A stretch of DNA of 64,000 bases, from NCBI GenBank assembly GCA_016716265.1, contig JADJWQ010000006.1, positions 1-64,000 of the forward strand, in the 5' to 3' direction. This stretch comes from Planctomycetota bacterium. GTDB lineage: Bacteria; Planctomycetota; UBA1135; UBA2386. Shown piece after piece: positions 20,519 to 30,901 of the stretch; positions within the stretch are counted from its first letter, which is position 1; every line of letters starts with the position of its first letter. The translations under genes were made by a program, and so were the position numbers. The notes beneath the pieces are model-generated. The model did not search any database and was not told where the DNA came from. It saw only the letters and a program-made list of their open reading frames with translations.

Positions 20519-21223
20519 TCAGTCCCGTGAGTCCGGGGCCCGCCGCCGACCCTCGGCGATCGGGCCGCGGAGCGCCCGCCGCAGTGCGGCGCTGTCCTCC
20601 GGCAGCTCGCCGCGCAGCTTCGCCGCGACATCGTCCATCCGGTCCTGTCCGTAGACCAGCTGGCCATCCGGCGTGATGAAGGTCGGCACGCCGAACGCCC
20701 CGATCGCGACCGCGGCGTCGGTGTTCGCGCGCAGCACGGCCTTCGTCACCGGCGACGCGATCGCCTCGGCGATCCCGGTGTGGTCGAGCCCGGCCGAGTC
20801 GACCGCCCGCTCCAGCACACCGACGTCGGTGAGATCCTCGCCACGCTCCCAGGCCGCGGCGCTCAGCGCGCGCGCCACGGCGAGGCCCTCCGACTTGCTG
20901 TCCTGCCACAGGCAGGCCACGCGCAACGCACGCAGGCTGACGAACGGCTGCACCGGCGGCGGGGCGAACGGCAGTCCCAGTTCGCAGGCGCGGTAGAAGA
21001 CGTCGCGCAGCGCGAAGTCGCGCGCCTCGCGGACCTCGCCGGTGCCGACCCGCCCGGTCGCGTCGAGCAGTGCGGCCAGCACGACCGGCCGCACGTGCCA
21101 CGTGAAGCCGTGCTGCTGCGCGAACTCGCCCGCTCGCGCGAGCGCGAGCCACGAGTAGGGAGACACGAAGTCGAACAGCAGCTCGACGATCGGCCGCGCC
21201 CGCTCGCCAGACTGCTCGATCAC
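20519..21223 (-). CDS. DsbA-family / 2-hydroxychromene-2-carboxylate isomerase-like protein
   Basis: 234 residues, thioredoxin-fold protein of the kappa-GST/HCCA isomerase branch. The N-terminal strand-loop reads LLFDFVSPYSWLALAR, with Ser21 in the position where DsbA has its first active-site Cys and HCCA isomerases have Ser. A helical insertion spans about 60-170. The cis-Pro segment is GAFGVPTFI (about 190), followed by DGQLVYGQDRMD. The gene starts with GTG at 21221-21223, overlapping the korB stop by 4 nt, so it is almost certainly translated with the oxidoreductase. The substrate is unknown; glutathione-dependent isomerisation is known for relatives. Its coupling to KorAB is unusual. 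Confidence 0.85.
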   Translation of the reverse strand: MIEQSGERARPIVELLFDFVSPYSWLALARAGEFAQQHGFTWHVRPVVLAALLDATGRVGTGEVREARDFALRDVFYRACELGLPFAPPPVQPFVSLRALRVACLWQDSKSEGLAVARALSAAAWERGEDLTDVGVLERAVDSAGLDHTGIAEAIASPVTKAVLRANTDAAVAIGAFGVPTFITPDGQLVYGQDRMDDVAAKLRGELPEDSAALRRALRGPIAEGRRRAPDSRD

Positions 21224-22243
21224 GTGCCGACGTCCCAGGTCTCGCCGCCCTCGAGCAGCGACTCGATCGACTCGGTCCGGCGCTCCTGGGCCACGGCGAT
21301 CTGCGCCAGCACGTCTTCCTCGAACACCGGCCGGTCGACGTCGCGGAAGACGCCGATCGGCACCGGCAGCTCGGTCTCCGACGCGTGCGCCAGCGCCATC
21401 GCGGCCGCCGGGCTCGCGGCGGCCGGGTCCCACACCGGCAACGCGGCCACCTCGACGCCGGCCGCACCGACGTCGACGACGCACGGCTGCATGCGCTCGT
21501 CGAACCGCACGGCCTTGGCCGCGTCGACCCCGAACCGCAGCGGCTCGCCGGCCTGCAGCTCGAGCGTCCGCGCCGCGCGCACCTCCTTCTCGGTGAAGTG
21601 CTTGAAGGCGCCGTCGTTGAAGATGTTGCAGTTCTGATAGATCTCGACGCAGCGCCGTGCCGCGGTGCGCGTCCATCCGCTCGATCATCGCGACGAGGTG
21701 CGCCCCGAATACGTCGATCGAGCGGCCGACCCAGGTCGCACCGGCGCCGAGGGCCAACGAGATCGGCGAGAACGGCGCGTCGACCGAGCCCATCGGCGTC
21801 GACTTCGTCAGCTTGCCGCGCTCGCTGGTCGGGGAGTACTGGCCCTTGGTCAGCCCGTAGATCCGGTTGTTGAACAGCAGGATCTTCAGTCCGACGTTCC
21901 GGCGCAGCACGTGGATCAGGTGATTGCCGCCGATCGACAGCGAGTCGCCGTCGCCGCTGATCACCCACACGTCCAGCTCCGGATTGGCGAGCTTCACGCC
22001 GGTCGCGATCGCCGGCGCGCGGCCGTGGATCGTGTGGAAGCCGTAGGTCTCCATGTAGTACGGGAACCGGCTCGAGCAGCCGATTCCCGACACGATCACG
22101 GTGCGGTGCAGACTCTTGCCGAGATTGGCGAAGGCCGTCTGCACGGCATTGAGGATGCCGTAGTCCCCGCAGCCCGGGCACCAGCGGACCTCCTGGTCGC
22201 TCTTGAAGTCCTTCTTGGTGAGGGGAACGCCGGTCGTCGTCAT
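21220..22243 (-). CDS. korB: 2-oxoacid:ferredoxin oxidoreductase, beta subunit (frameshifted)
   Basis: About 340 residues after correcting one base. The beta subunit binds thiamine diphosphate and a [4Fe-4S] cluster and acts with KorA on 2-oxoglutarate or a related 2-oxoacid. The first frame holds WCPGCGDYGIL, GIGCSSRFPYYM, the ThDP motif GDGDSLSIGGNH and LLFNNRIYGLTKGQ, up to MIERMDAHRGTA. The second frame continues CVEIYQNCNIFNDGAFKHF to the stop at 21220. One extra base near 21653 separates them. The ATG at 22241-22243 overlaps the korA stop by 4 nt (ATGA). Substrate is inferred from similarity to KorB rather than shown. Confidence 0.9.
21649..21657 (-). other. Apparent +1 frameshift in korB
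   Basis: HRGTA is followed in the next frame by CVEIYQNC. The coding strand reads GGCACGGCGCTGCGTC; dropping one base inside GCGCTGCG restores the family sequence. Confidence 0.75.
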
Positions 22244-24106
22244 GCGGAGAGCTCCTCCAGGGCGGCGAGGACGTGCTCCTCGAGCTCCTGACTGGTGAAG
22301 GGCTGCCCTTCGACCTTCGTGAACGGACGCGCGTCGACGAGATAGCGCGAGCGGATCAGCATCGCGAGCTGGCCGCCGTTGAGCTCGGGCACGATCACGC
22401 GCCGGAACGAGCCGAGCAGCACGCCGAGGTTCCTGGGGAACGGATTGAGGTGGCGCAGGCTCAGCGCGCTGACGGAGTAGCCCGCCTTGCGCAGCCGCAG
22501 GGTCGCCGCCGTGATCGCCCCGGCGGTGCCGCCCCAGCCGAGCACCAGCACGTCGCCGGAGATGTCGCCGAGCGGCCGGGCCGGCGGGATGTCGTCGGCC
22601 ATGCGCGCGATCTTCTCCGCACGCATCCGTGTCATGTGCGCATGGTTCTTCGCGTCGTAGCTGACGTTCCCGCTGCCGTCCGCCTTCTCGAGGCCGCCGA
22701 TGCGGTGCACGAGCCCGGGCGTGCCGGGCCGCGCCCACGGCCGCGCCAGCGTCTTGGCATCGCGGAGATACGGGAAGAACGGTGCCCCGTCCGGGCTCTG
22801 CGCCGCGTAGCGGACCTCGATCTCGCGCAGCGAGTCGAGCGCGGGGATGCGCCACGGCTCCGCACCGTTCGCGATGTAGCCGTCCGACAGCACGATCACC
22901 GGGACCATGTACTTGATCGCCAGCCGCACCGCCTCGTATGCGGTCTCGAACGCATCACCGGGCGTGCGCGCCGCGACGATGCCCACCGGGCACTCGCCGT
23001 TGCGGCCGAACATCGCCTGCAGCAGGTCGGCCTGCTCGGTCTTGGTCGGCATGCCGGTGCTCGGCCCGGCGCGCTGCACGTCGATCACGACGAGCGGCAG
23101 CTCGGCCATCACGGCGAGCCCGATCGCCTCGCTCTTCAGCGCGAGCCCCGGACCGCTGGTCGAGGTCACCCCGAGCTTGCCGGCGTAGCTGGCGCCGATC
23201 GCCGCGCACACCGCGGCGATCTCGTCCTCGGCCTGGAACGTGACCACGCCGTGATGCTTGTAGCTGCTGAGCTGGTGCAGGATGTCGCTGGCCGGGGTGA
23301 TCGGGTAGCTGCCGAGCACGAGCTGCACGCCCGCGCGGCGCGCCGCGACGACGAGCCCGAGGCACAGCGCCTGGTTGCCCATCAGCTGGCGATAGCGGCC
23401 CGGCGGCAGGTCGGTGGCCGGCGGCACGCGGTACGACGTCTGGAAGATGCCGGCGACGTCCGCGTAGGTGTGACCCGCGCGCAGCACCTTCTCGTTGGCG
23501 TCGGCGACCTCCGACTTCTTCGCGAACTTCTTCCGGATGTCGTCGAGCGTCGGCTGCATGTCGCGATGGAACAGCCAGTAGAGCATGCCCAGCGCGAACA
23601 TGTTCTTGCAGCGGTCCTTCGCGCGCGTGTCGAGCGGCGAGTCCGCCAGCGCCTCGCGCGTGCGCTCCTCGAGGTCGACCTCGATCACGCGCAGCCCGTC
23701 GAGGCTGCCGTCCTCGAGCGGATTGCTGTCGTAGTGCGCCTTGCGCAGGTCGTTCGGCCGGAACTTCGCGGTGTTGACGATCAGGATGCCGTTCGGCTTC
23801 AGGTCCTTGAGGTGGACCTTGAGCGCCGCCGGGTTCATCGCCACCAGCACGTCCGGGGGCGTCCCCCGGCGTGTGGATGTCGAAGCTCGAGAAGCGGAGC
23901 TGGAACGCCGACACGCCCGGCAGCGTGCCCGCCGGCGCGCGGATCTCGGCCGGGAAGTCGGGGAACGTCGCGAGGTCGTTCCCCATGATCGCCGTCGTGC
24001 GCGTGAGCTGGGTGCCGGTCAGCTGCATGCCGTCGCCGGAATCGCCGGCGAATCGGATCACGATCTGATCCAGCTCCGTGAGTTGCCTGGACTCGGTGTC
24101 GGTCAT
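22240..24106 (-). CDS. korA: 2-oxoacid:ferredoxin oxidoreductase, fused gamma-alpha subunit (frameshifted)
   Basis: About 621 residues after correcting one base, the normal length for gamma-alpha fused KorA. The gamma domain (about 1-190) begins [18 protein letters not shown] and contains [25 protein letters not shown]. The alpha domain starts near 215 with [17 protein letters not shown] and includes [42 protein letters not shown] and [17 protein letters not shown]. The first frame ends near DIHTPGDAP; the second resumes [12 protein letters not shown]. One surplus base in a five-G run (plus strand 23855-23859) explains this. KorAB oxidatively decarboxylates 2-oxoglutarate using ferredoxin, or runs the reverse carboxylation. 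It is the first gene of the korA-korB-isomerase set. Confidence 0.92.
23855..23859 (-). other. Apparent +1 frameshift in korA homopolymer
   Basis: A run of five G (plus strand) lies where HTPGDAP should be followed directly by DVLVAMNPA. With four G the frame is continuous through the conserved gamma-domain sequence. Confidence 0.8.
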
Positions 24107-24156
24107 CGTCGAACTCCGCCGTCGCGCCGCGTGAGCCGCGGCGGCGGGGCTCCGCG

Positions 24157-24184
24157 ATTCTATGGACCGGCCGCGGAACTTCAC
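24157..24184 (-). promoter_or_regulatory. Possible promoter for korA
   Basis: On the minus strand, GTGAAG (24184-24179), a 16-nt spacer and TAGAAT (24162-24157) precede korA by about 50 nt. The -10 matches 5/6 but the -35 only 3/6, and it overlaps the end of the HAD gene. Confidence 0.32.
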
Positions 24185-24933
24185 GGAGCGGGCGCGCTCT
24201 CGCCGCCGCCTGCGATCAGCGCCGGCTCGAGCAGGCGACCGAGCGCCGCCAGCGAGCGGACCACCGGAACCCCGGGAACCGCCCGCGACCCGATCAGCAC
24301 GGCCGGCATGCCCGCGCCGGCGGCGCCGGCGGCGTCGACGTCCGGCCGGTCGCCGACGTAGCAGATCGCCGCGGGCGGCAGGCCGAGCCGCGCGGCCGCC
24401 ACCAGGAACCCGCGCGGGTCCGGCTTCAGCGCGTCGACCTCCGCGTCGGTCGCCGCGACGACCGCGTCGACGAGGTCGCCGATGCCGAGCGCGTCCACCT
24501 TGCGGGCCGCCGGGTAGTCCGACAGCACACCGATGCGCGCGCCCTGCGCACGCAGCCGCCGCAGCAGCGGGACGAGCCCCGGCCGGCGAGCGCGGCGGAT
24601 CGGGCCGAGCACGCGCTGGCGCATCCACAGTCCGACCGCCCGCTCGACCTCGGCGACCGCGACTCCGGCGCGGCGCGCCGCTTCGGCGTGGTGGAACGCG
24701 TCGAGCGGTGCGCCATCGCGGTCGAGCCCGGCGCGCAGATCCTCGTGCACGCGGCGGAACGTGCGCAGCACGCGCAGCGTGCGCCGCGCTGCCGCGAAGC
24801 CCTCGCGCGGCAGGTGCAGCGCCAGATCGGCGAGCACGAGTGCTCGCATCGGCCGCATCGAATACAGCGTGCCGTCGACGTCGAACAGCACGCCGCGCAG
24901 CGGCGGCAGGGAGCCGTCGGCCGCGCGGCTCAC
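24181..24933 (-). CDS. HAD-superfamily hydrolase
   Basis: 250-residue haloacid-dehalogenase-type phosphatase, cytoplasmic. Motif I is [12 protein letters not shown] with Asp18 (nucleophile) and Asp20. Motif II is probably the Ser of [11 protein letters not shown]. Motif III has the Lys of ALKPDPRGF, and motif IV reads [15 protein letters not shown] helical cap lies at about 25-100. The substrate is not deducible. The start is GTG at 24931-24933, overlapping the stop of the Lon-like protease gene by 4 nt (GTGA). The overlap suggests translational coupling in the uspA-lon-HAD unit. Confidence 0.9.
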   Translation of the reverse strand: MSRAADGSLPPLRGVLFDVDGTLYSMRPMRALVLADLALHLPREGFAAARRTLRVLRTFRRVHEDLRAGLDRDGAPLDAFHHAEAARRAGVAVAEVERAVGLWMRQRVLGPIRRARRPGLVPLLRRLRAQGARIGVLSDYPAARKVDALGIGDLVDAVVAATDAEVDALKPDPRGFLVAAARLGLPPAAICYVGDRPDVDAAGAAGAGMPAVLIGSRAVPGVPVVRSLAALGRLLEPALIAGGGESAPAP

Positions 24934-27350
24934 CCGGCGTCCCCGCGGCCGTCCCCGAGCCGTTGCCAGCGCTCGATGCGCGCGCGCGCGGCGTCGAGCA
25001 CCTCGCGCGCGGGCCGCCCGGCGAGCAGCGCGAGACCGGCGCCGACGTCGCGCATCGTCCACACCGCGAAGCGCCCGGCCCGCACGTCGGCGACCACCGC
25101 GTCGTCGAGCATCAGGTCGCGCGCATTGGCCGCCGGGATCAGCACACCCTGAACGATGCTGCGCGGTCGCGCCCGGCAGGCCCGGTGGAAGGCCTCGATC
25201 TTCTCGTCGAGGCCGCCGACCGGCAGCACACGCCCGGTCTGGTCGAGCGCGCCGGTCACCGCGATCGCCTGCGACAGTGGCGCGCCCGCGAGGCTCGACA
25301 GCAGCGCGAACAGCTCCGCACACGACGCCGAGTCGCCGTCGACCAGGTCGTAGCTCTGCTCGAAGCACAGCGTGGCGCGACAGCCGAGCGGGGCATCGCG
25401 ACCGAGCGCCTCGGCCAGGTAGCCCTGCAGGATCAGCAGCCCCTTGTCGTGGTACGGACCGGTCAGCTCGCTGTCCCGGTCGATCTGCACGACCTCGGCC
25501 CGGCGCGGTGCCGCCGCCGCCGTGCGAGCCGTGACGCGGACGACGCGGCCGAACGAGAACGCACCGGTGTCGACGACCGTCAGCGCATGGACCTCGCCGG
25601 CGACGCGGCCCGTCGTCCGCAGGTGCAGGTAGCCGTCCCGCAGGTCGGCGTCGCCGTGCTCGCGCGCGAGGTCGACGCGCGAGACGCGCGCCCGGCACGC
25701 CGCGGCGACGTGCGCGCGCCGCACCGTGCGCACACCCTCGCGCACCGCGAGGAACGCCGCCTCGCGCGCGACGTCGGCGAGCTCGGCGAAATCGGCACTC
25801 AGCCGGTCGCGCCGGCCGGCAGCGCGCGCCGCGTGCTCGCAGAGCGCGGCGGCGCCCTCCGGCGCGAAGCGGCCGAGGCCCTCGTCGTCACCGAGACGCG
25901 CGAGGAAGTCGGTCAGCCGCCGACGGTTCGCAGCGTCGTTCGGCAGCTCGGCGTCGAACGCGACGTGCACCTTGAACAGGCCGGCGAACGCCGGGTCGCG
26001 CGTCGCCAGCTGCTCGAACTGGCCGGCGTCGCCGACCAGCACGACCTTGACGTCGATCGGGATGCCCTCCGGACGCAGCGCGCCGGCCGTCGTGCCCGCC
26101 GCCGGATCGAACTCGCGCACCTCGAGCAGCCCCGCCTCCAGCGTGCGCTCGAGGTGGCGCCACACCCCCGGCTCGGCGAGCACGTCGTTCGCGCGCAGCA
26201 CGAGCGTGCCGCCGTCCGCGCGGAGCAGCGAGCCGGCGTGGATGCGGTGCAGCTCGTGCGCGCCGCCGTCCGGCAGCCGCTCGATGACCCCGAACAGGTT
26301 CGCGAAGCTCGGCGCGGTCTCGAGCACGACCGGGCTGCGCAGCTCTCGCGTGGCCGTCCGCACGACCAGCGCGTCGAGCTCGTCCAGCACGGCGTCGAAC
26401 GACGGACGGTCGGCCTCCGGATCGTCGTCGTCGAGCCACGGCGCGGGATCGGCCAGGACCCGCTCGCGCAGCTCGGCGAGGAACAGCGCGAGCGCCGCGT
26501 GCGCGTAGCGGCGGCGGAACGCATCGAGGATGCCGCCGACGACGCGGCCGGCGAGCCCGCGGTCGAGCTCGCGGACCTCGCGCCAGGCCGCGTGGTGCGC
26601 GGCGCGGATGCGGTCCGCGACGTCGTCGAAGCGCTGCATCAGACGGTCGCGCGTCGCCAGCAGCCGGCGCGCGCGCACCGGCGCGAGGCGGCCCGCATCC
26701 ACCGCGGTGCGGAGCTCGTCGACCGTCAGCGCGTCACCGTCGAGTAGCGGCCGCACGTCCGGCACCCGCACGCCGTCCTCCTCCTGCTCGACGAACGCGC
26801 AGCCGTGCTGGCGAGCGAGCCGTTCGAACGTGCGGATCAGCCGTTGCTCGCGCGCGTCGGCCGCGGACCGCGCGCGCCAGCGCGCCGCGCGGTGCACGCG
26901 GCTCGCGACCGCCTGCCGCAGCGCGTCGCGGAGCTCGGTCAGCATCTCGCGCAGCGCACGCTTGAACGCCGGCCCCTCGCCGGCCGGCAGCGTGACCAGC
27001 CGGGGCGCCTGGGGTGCCTCGAAGTTGCGGACGAACACGCGGTCGGGCGCCGGCGGGCGGTCGACGCGCAGCTCCTCGACGAGCTGCTGGACGACGCGCG
27101 AGCGGCCCGAGCCGGTCAGTCCGGACACGAACACGTGGAAGCCGTGGGCGTCGATCGCGAGGCCGGTGCGCAGCGCGTCGAGCGCGCGCGGCTGGCCGAA
27201 CAGCTCGGCCGTCGAGCGCGCGGCGCGCGAGGGCCGCAGCGGCGGGCACCGCCAGCGCACCGCGGCCGCGGACAACGCGCGCACACCGCGCGGCAGCACC
27301 GGAGCGGCGCGATCGACGCCACCGACCCGCTCAGCTGCCACGTTGCGCAA
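24930..27350 (-). CDS. Lon-like ATP-dependent protease (AAA_32/LonB-related, YcbZ type)
   Basis: About 806 residues. Residues 45-90 hold an ATPase P-loop-like motif GLTGSGRS with Arg83 in place of the usual Lys. A long helical insertion (about 130-320) is followed by the second half of the AAA fold ([23 protein letters not shown]). The C-terminal Lon S16 domain has the catalytic Ser674 in GDSASC and Lys717 in [10 protein letters not shown]. This arrangement fits the AAA_32-type proteases, where Arg in the P-loop is often seen. The start is uncertain: TTG at 27348-27350 or GTG at 27339-27341; both overlap the end of uspA, implying coupling. It presumably degrades cytoplasmic proteins; targets are unknown. 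Confidence 0.88.
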   Translation of the reverse strand: MRNVAAERVGGVDRAAPVLPRGVRALSAAAVRWRCPPLRPSRAARSTAELFGQPRALDALRTGLAIDAHGFHVFVSGLTGSGRSRVVQQLVEELRVDRPPAPDRVFVRNFEAPQAPRLVTLPAGEGPAFKRALREMLTELRDALRQAVASRVHRAARWRARSAADAREQRLIRTFERLARQHGCAFVEQEEDGVRVPDVRPLLDGDALTVDELRTAVDAGRLAPVRARRLLATRDRLMQRFDDVADRIRAAHHAAWREVRELDRGLAGRVVGGILDAFRRRYAHAALALFLAELRERVLADPAPWLDDDDPEADRPSFDAVLDELDALVVRTATRELRSPVVLETAPSFANLFGVIERLPDGGAHELHRIHAGSLLRADGGTLVLRANDVLAEPGVWRHLERTLEAGLLEVREFDPAAGTTAGALRPEGIPIDVKVVLVGDAGQFEQLATRDPAFAGLFKVHVAFDAELPNDAANRRRLTDFLARLGDDEGLGRFAPEGAAALCEHAARAAGRRDRLSADFAELADVAREAAFLAVREGVRTVRRAHVAAACRARVSRVDLAREHGDADLRDGYLHLRTTGRVAGEVHALTVVDTGAFSFGRVVRVTARTAAAAPRRAEVVQIDRDSELTGPYHDKGLLILQGYLAEALGRDAPLGCRATLCFEQSYDLVDGDSASCAELFALLSSLAGAPLSQAIAVTGALDQTGRVLPVGGLDEKIEAFHRACRARPRSIVQGVLIPAANARDLMLDDAVVADVRAGRFAVWTMRDVGAGLALLAGRPAREVLDAARARIERWQRLGDGRGDAG

Positions 27351-27813
27351 CCAGCACCGCGCACGGCGCGGCGTCGAGGACCTCGGCGACCGTGCTGCCG
27401 AGGAACTTCTGCAGGAAGCCCTTCTCGGCGGTCGGCTGGATCACGATCAGGTCGACGTGCTGAACGATCGCCTCCTGCAGGATCTGCTCCGGCACCTCCT
27501 CGCTGACCGTCGCGTGTCCGCGCGCCGACACGCCCTGCGCCGCGGCGCGGTCGACGATCCCCTGCAGGATCTGCTTGGCGTCCGCGACCATCGCCGCCGT
27601 CAGCGTCTCGCCGAGCGCGACGCCCTCGCCGCGGCCGGCCGCCGCGCGATGCCGACCGATCAACGCGACCATCGCCGGCGTGTCGATCACGCCGAACAGG
27701 ATCAGCTCCGCGCCGAGCTGCCGCGCGAGATCGATCGCGTAGGTCAGGTCGGGGTCGCCGCGCTGGGCGAACTCGACGAAGGCGAGCATCCGGCGGATGG
27801 CGCGGTCGGTCAT
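27331..27813 (-). CDS. Universal stress protein (UspA family)
   Basis: 160-residue cytoplasmic nucleotide-binding fold protein. The N-terminal strand is MLAFVEFAQRGDPDLTYAIDLARQLGAELILFGVID, and the C-terminal half carries [37 protein letters not shown]. The GSTVAEVL segment matches the usual G-S-V/T-…-V/I…P-V ATP-binding end, but the usual G-x2-G-x9-G spacing is degenerate (EKGFLQKFLGS). The start ATG at 27811-27813 is the best fit to the family length. The 3' end overlaps the Lon-like gene, which may place both under shared stress control. Confidence 0.88.
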   Translation of the reverse strand: MTDRAIRRMLAFVEFAQRGDPDLTYAIDLARQLGAELILFGVIDTPAMVALIGRHRAAAGRGEGVALGETLTAAMVADAKQILQGIVDRAAAQGVSARGHATVSEEVPEQILQEAIVQHVDLIVIQPTAEKGFLQKFLGSTVAEVLDAAPCAVLVAQRGS

Positions 27814-27870
27814 CGGCAGCCCGATGCTACGGACCGGACGACGCGCGTGGACACCCCCAACGCGGAATTC

Positions 27871-27895
27871 GCCCGGCCCCGCACCGGGGCCGGGC
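27871..27895 (-). terminator. Strong hairpin downstream of the M36 protease gene
   Basis: An 11-bp perfect inverted repeat (GCCCGGCCCCG / CGGGGCCGGGC) with a 3-nt CAC loop lies 24 nt beyond the stop of the M36-type peptidase gene. No T-run follows, so it may act with Rho or as an RNA-stabilising 3' hairpin. Confidence 0.5.
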
Positions 27896-27919
27896 ACCGC
27901 GCCGACCGGGGCGCTCGGC

Positions 27920-30901
27920 TCAGTTGCCGATCAGCAGCAGCGTCTCGTTCGACGTCGTCAGGGCGCCGCCGACGACGCTGACCGCCTGGCCGTAGAACAG
28001 CGTGCCGGTCGCGTTCGGGTTGCTGGTCGCCGGCAGCGTCGCGGCGAAGCTGCCGCCGGCGTCGAGGACGACCGGGAACGCCAGGAAGTTGGCGCCGACC
28101 GACAGCGTCGGCAGGCCGGGCAGGCTGAGCGGTCCCGGGCTGTCGGACAGCAACATCGCCGCCGGCGCGCTCGGCGGTCCGCCGATCGACAGCACCGTCG
28201 AGCCGCCGAGCGGCACCTGCGCCGGATTCAGCGTGACGGTGACCGCCGGCGTGGGCGTCGCCTGGAACGAGAACACCCGGACGTCGTCGATCGCCCAGCC
28301 ACCGAGATTGAGGCCGGCGTCGGTGCGCAGCCGCCACTCGATGTTGACGGCTGCATTGTTGTTGGCCTGCGGGATCGGCAGCTCGAAGTCGACCCACGAC
28401 GTGTCCAGCAGGTTGCCCGAGGCCGGGTTGGTCCACACGACCTGGTTGTTCACGCGGATCTCGGCCTGGTCGTAGGTGCCCTCCTCGACGGTCAACCAGC
28501 GCTTGAAGCGCAGCGTCACGCCGACCTGCCCGCTGAGGTTGAGCGTCGGCGAGCGCAGCCAGTTCTCGACGTTCGGCTGGTAGGCACCGTTGAAGTTGCC
28601 GATGCCGAGGTCGTTGCCCCAGCAATTCGCGCCGGAGGCCGCGGCGGCCGGGTCACGCCATGCGACTCCCGACGACGTGCCGGAGCGACCGGTCGGCGTG
28701 CCGAACTGCCAGTCGTTCTGGGTCGCGACCAGACCATTGGTCCAGCCGAGCGCACCACCCTCGAAGTCGTCCGCGAAGAACACCTGCTCCAGGCCGACGG
28801 CATAGCTGTATTCGCCCGTCGCCGGCAGCCGCAGCGAGCCGCCGCTGCTGTGCGACGCCTCGATGTGGTAGCGCATCGCGGCCGGCGAGCTCTGGCCCGG
28901 CAGCAGCGCGATGTACTCGGCCGGGTTGCCCGACGGAACCATCGGGAGGCGCTCGACGATGCCGCTGCCGCGATCGAACACGACCTGCACGTCGGTGATC
29001 GCACCGTTGAACGGCGTGACGGTCGCGCGCACGACGCGCGGCTTCAGGACCTTGTCGGTCGAGGTCAGCGCCGTGTGCACGATCTGGCCGAGCTGGCGTA
29101 CCGGGTAGGGCAGGTTGCGCGAGATGCTGGCCGCCTCGAGCACCGCGTAGTTCGGGGTGCCGTTCAGCAGGTTGCCGTCGTCGTCGTCCAGCAGGAACAC
29201 CTGCAGCACGGCGTTCGGCTGGTTGGTCGCGTTCGCCGCGATCGAGCCGACGACGATCTGCTCGGCGCGCGCGGTGCCCGGCCCGGTGCCGAGGCTCGCG
29301 CGCAGTCCCTGGCGGACCTGCCACGCCCAGCCCATCCAGCACTGGCCCGCGGTGTGCACCGGCGTGCTGCCGGGGAAGCCGCCGACCGGGTAGGTCACCG
29401 TGTTCAGCGCGGTACGGACGATGCCGCCGCTGGTCGTGAAGTTGCGGCCGACGATCGGGTCGTCGAGGCGGTAGATCGACATGATGTCGCCCCAGCCCTC
29501 CGACAGGCCGTCCGTCTGGCTGATGCCGCCGAACGCGTCATCCATGCCGTGGCCGACTTCGTGGTAGACGACCGACGAGAAGCCCGTGTTGTTGCACGAG
29601 CCGCCGGCCGCATAGAAGTTCACCGTGTTGGCGGTGTAGTAGGCATTGCACGTCGACGCGATGTTCGTCGTCGCGCGGATGTTGGCGATGTTGATCCGGT
29701 TGGTCGGGATCGCACCGGTGATGCTCGTGACCCACCGGTTCTCGTCGTCGATGTGCCAGAACGTGGTCGGCTGCGTCCACTCGGTAGCGGTCGCGGCCGG
29801 CGTCAGGAGCTGGATCATCGCCGGCACGCCGGGCGTCGCGTTGACGGTCGCGGACACCGCCGAGCCCTGGTTCGTGAGGACCCCACCACCGACGCGCTGA
29901 CCGCCCGCCAGGTTGACGGTCACGGAGACCGCCGTCGTGCCCGAGTACGGGATCGAGAAATCGCCATTGGCGTCGGTGAACGCCGTGCCGACGCCGCTCG
30001 CGGTCACGCGGACGCCCTGCAGCGGGGTATTGGCGAGCGCATCACCCGGCGCACCGCGATTCAGCCACGAGCGAACATTGCCGACGATCGGCGCCGGAGC
30101 CGGCGTGCTAGAGCAATCGACGTGCTCGTCGCCGAGCGGAGCCTCCTCGCCGTGGACGTGCAGGTGGCCGAAGCCACAGCGGTAGACCTGGTCGGCCCAC
30201 TCGATGACCTCGCCGGTGAGCGCGTCGACGTAGACCTTGCCCACCTTGACGTCGTTCGGGTCGCTGCGCAGGTCCGCACCGACCTCCCACGCGAGGCGCG
30301 GCGTGGTCGGGACCTTGCCGAGGACGTCGGCGTGGATCACGAGGCGCACCGTCGGCTCGCTGTCGTCGGTCAGCACCGCGACCTCGAGGTGGCGTGCCGC
30401 GAGCTTCACCGCCGTGGTGGTCGCGATGACCGGGCGCACCGAGAAAGCGTCGGGGATCCGCACGAGCTGCGAGCCGAACATCGACACGACGCCCGCGTCG
30501 TTGACGCGCACGTCGGCGCGACCGCCGAGCACGGGCAGGCCCGCATGGAACTGGTCGTAGACGAGGATCCACAGCGAGCCGACATGCTGGGCGATCGACT
30601 CCTGGAGCTGCGAGCGACCGGTGCCGAGCAGCTCGGCGCGCTCGGCCAGCACGCGACGCGCGACGTCGCGCGCGGCCGCGAGGGAAGTGATCGGGCCCTG
30701 CGTCATGCGCAGGCCGACACCGTAGATCGCCGACGGCGTCTCGGTGGCCTTGCTCCAGACGGCGCGCCAAGAGTCGGCGGGCCAGTCCTGCTGGAAGCGG
30801 AGCCAGGCGTCGGAGACCGGATCGGACGCGGGGCGGCCCTCCTGGGCCATTGCGATGCCGGCCAACCCGAGGGCGGCGGCGAGGAGCGTTGCGTGCTTCA
30901 T
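27920..30901 (-). CDS. Secreted M36-like (fungalysin) zinc metallopeptidase with C-terminal module
   Basis: 993 residues. A signal peptide (TLLAAALGLAGIAMA) is followed by a FTP/PepSY-like propeptide region (about 60-255). A carboxypeptidase-regulatory-type insert lies near 295-355 (GVRVTASGVGTAFTDANGDFSIPYSG). The catalytic domain carries the gluzincin motif HEVGH (447-451) and third ligand Glu468 in SEGWGD, with a likely zinc arrangement of His447, His451 and Glu468. Then come a jelly-roll-type region (about 720-860) and a C-terminal module (about 880-993) ending TLFYGQAVSVV…ETLLLIGN. The module is shared with three other secreted proteins here. The start is the methionine of the signal peptide. 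Extracellular protein degradation is expected; the exact specificity is unknown. Confidence 0.9.
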   Translation of the reverse strand: MKHATLLAAALGLAGIAMAQEGRPASDPVSDAWLRFQQDWPADSWRAVWSKATETPSAIYGVGLRMTQGPITSLAAARDVARRVLAERAELLGTGRSQLQESIAQHVGSLWILVYDQFHAGLPVLGGRADVRVNDAGVVSMFGSQLVRIPDAFSVRPVIATTTAVKLAARHLEVAVLTDDSEPTVRLVIHADVLGKVPTTPRLAWEVGADLRSDPNDVKVGKVYVDALTGEVIEWADQVYRCGFGHLHVHGEEAPLGDEHVDCSSTPAPAPIVGNVRSWLNRGAPGDALANTPLQGVRVTASGVGTAFTDANGDFSIPYSGTTAVSVTVNLAGGQRVGGGVLTNQGSAVSATVNATPGVPAMIQLLTPAATATEWTQPTTFWHIDDENRWVTSITGAIPTNRINIANIRATTNIASTCNAYYTANTVNFYAAGGSCNNTGFSSVVYHEVGHGMDDAFGGISQTDGLSEGWGDIMSIYRLDDPIVGRNFTTSGGIVRTALNTVTYPVGGFPGSTPVHTAGQCWMGWAWQVRQGLRASLGTGPGTARAEQIVVGSIAANATNQPNAVLQVFLLDDDDGNLLNGTPNYAVLEAASISRNLPYPVRQLGQIVHTALTSTDKVLKPRVVRATVTPFNGAITDVQVVFDRGSGIVERLPMVPSGNPAEYIALLPGQSSPAAMRYHIEASHSSGGSLRLPATGEYSYAVGLEQVFFADDFEGGALGWTNGLVATQNDWQFGTPTGRSGTSSGVAWRDPAAAASGANCWGNDLGIGNFNGAYQPNVENWLRSPTLNLSGQVGVTLRFKRWLTVEEGTYDQAEIRVNNQVVWTNPASGNLLDTSWVDFELPIPQANNNAAVNIEWRLRTDAGLNLGGWAIDDVRVFSFQATPTPAVTVTLNPAQVPLGGSTVLSIGGPPSAPAAMLLSDSPGPLSLPGLPTLSVGANFLAFPVVLDAGGSFAATLPATSNPNATGTLFYGQAVSVVGGALTTSNETLLLIGN

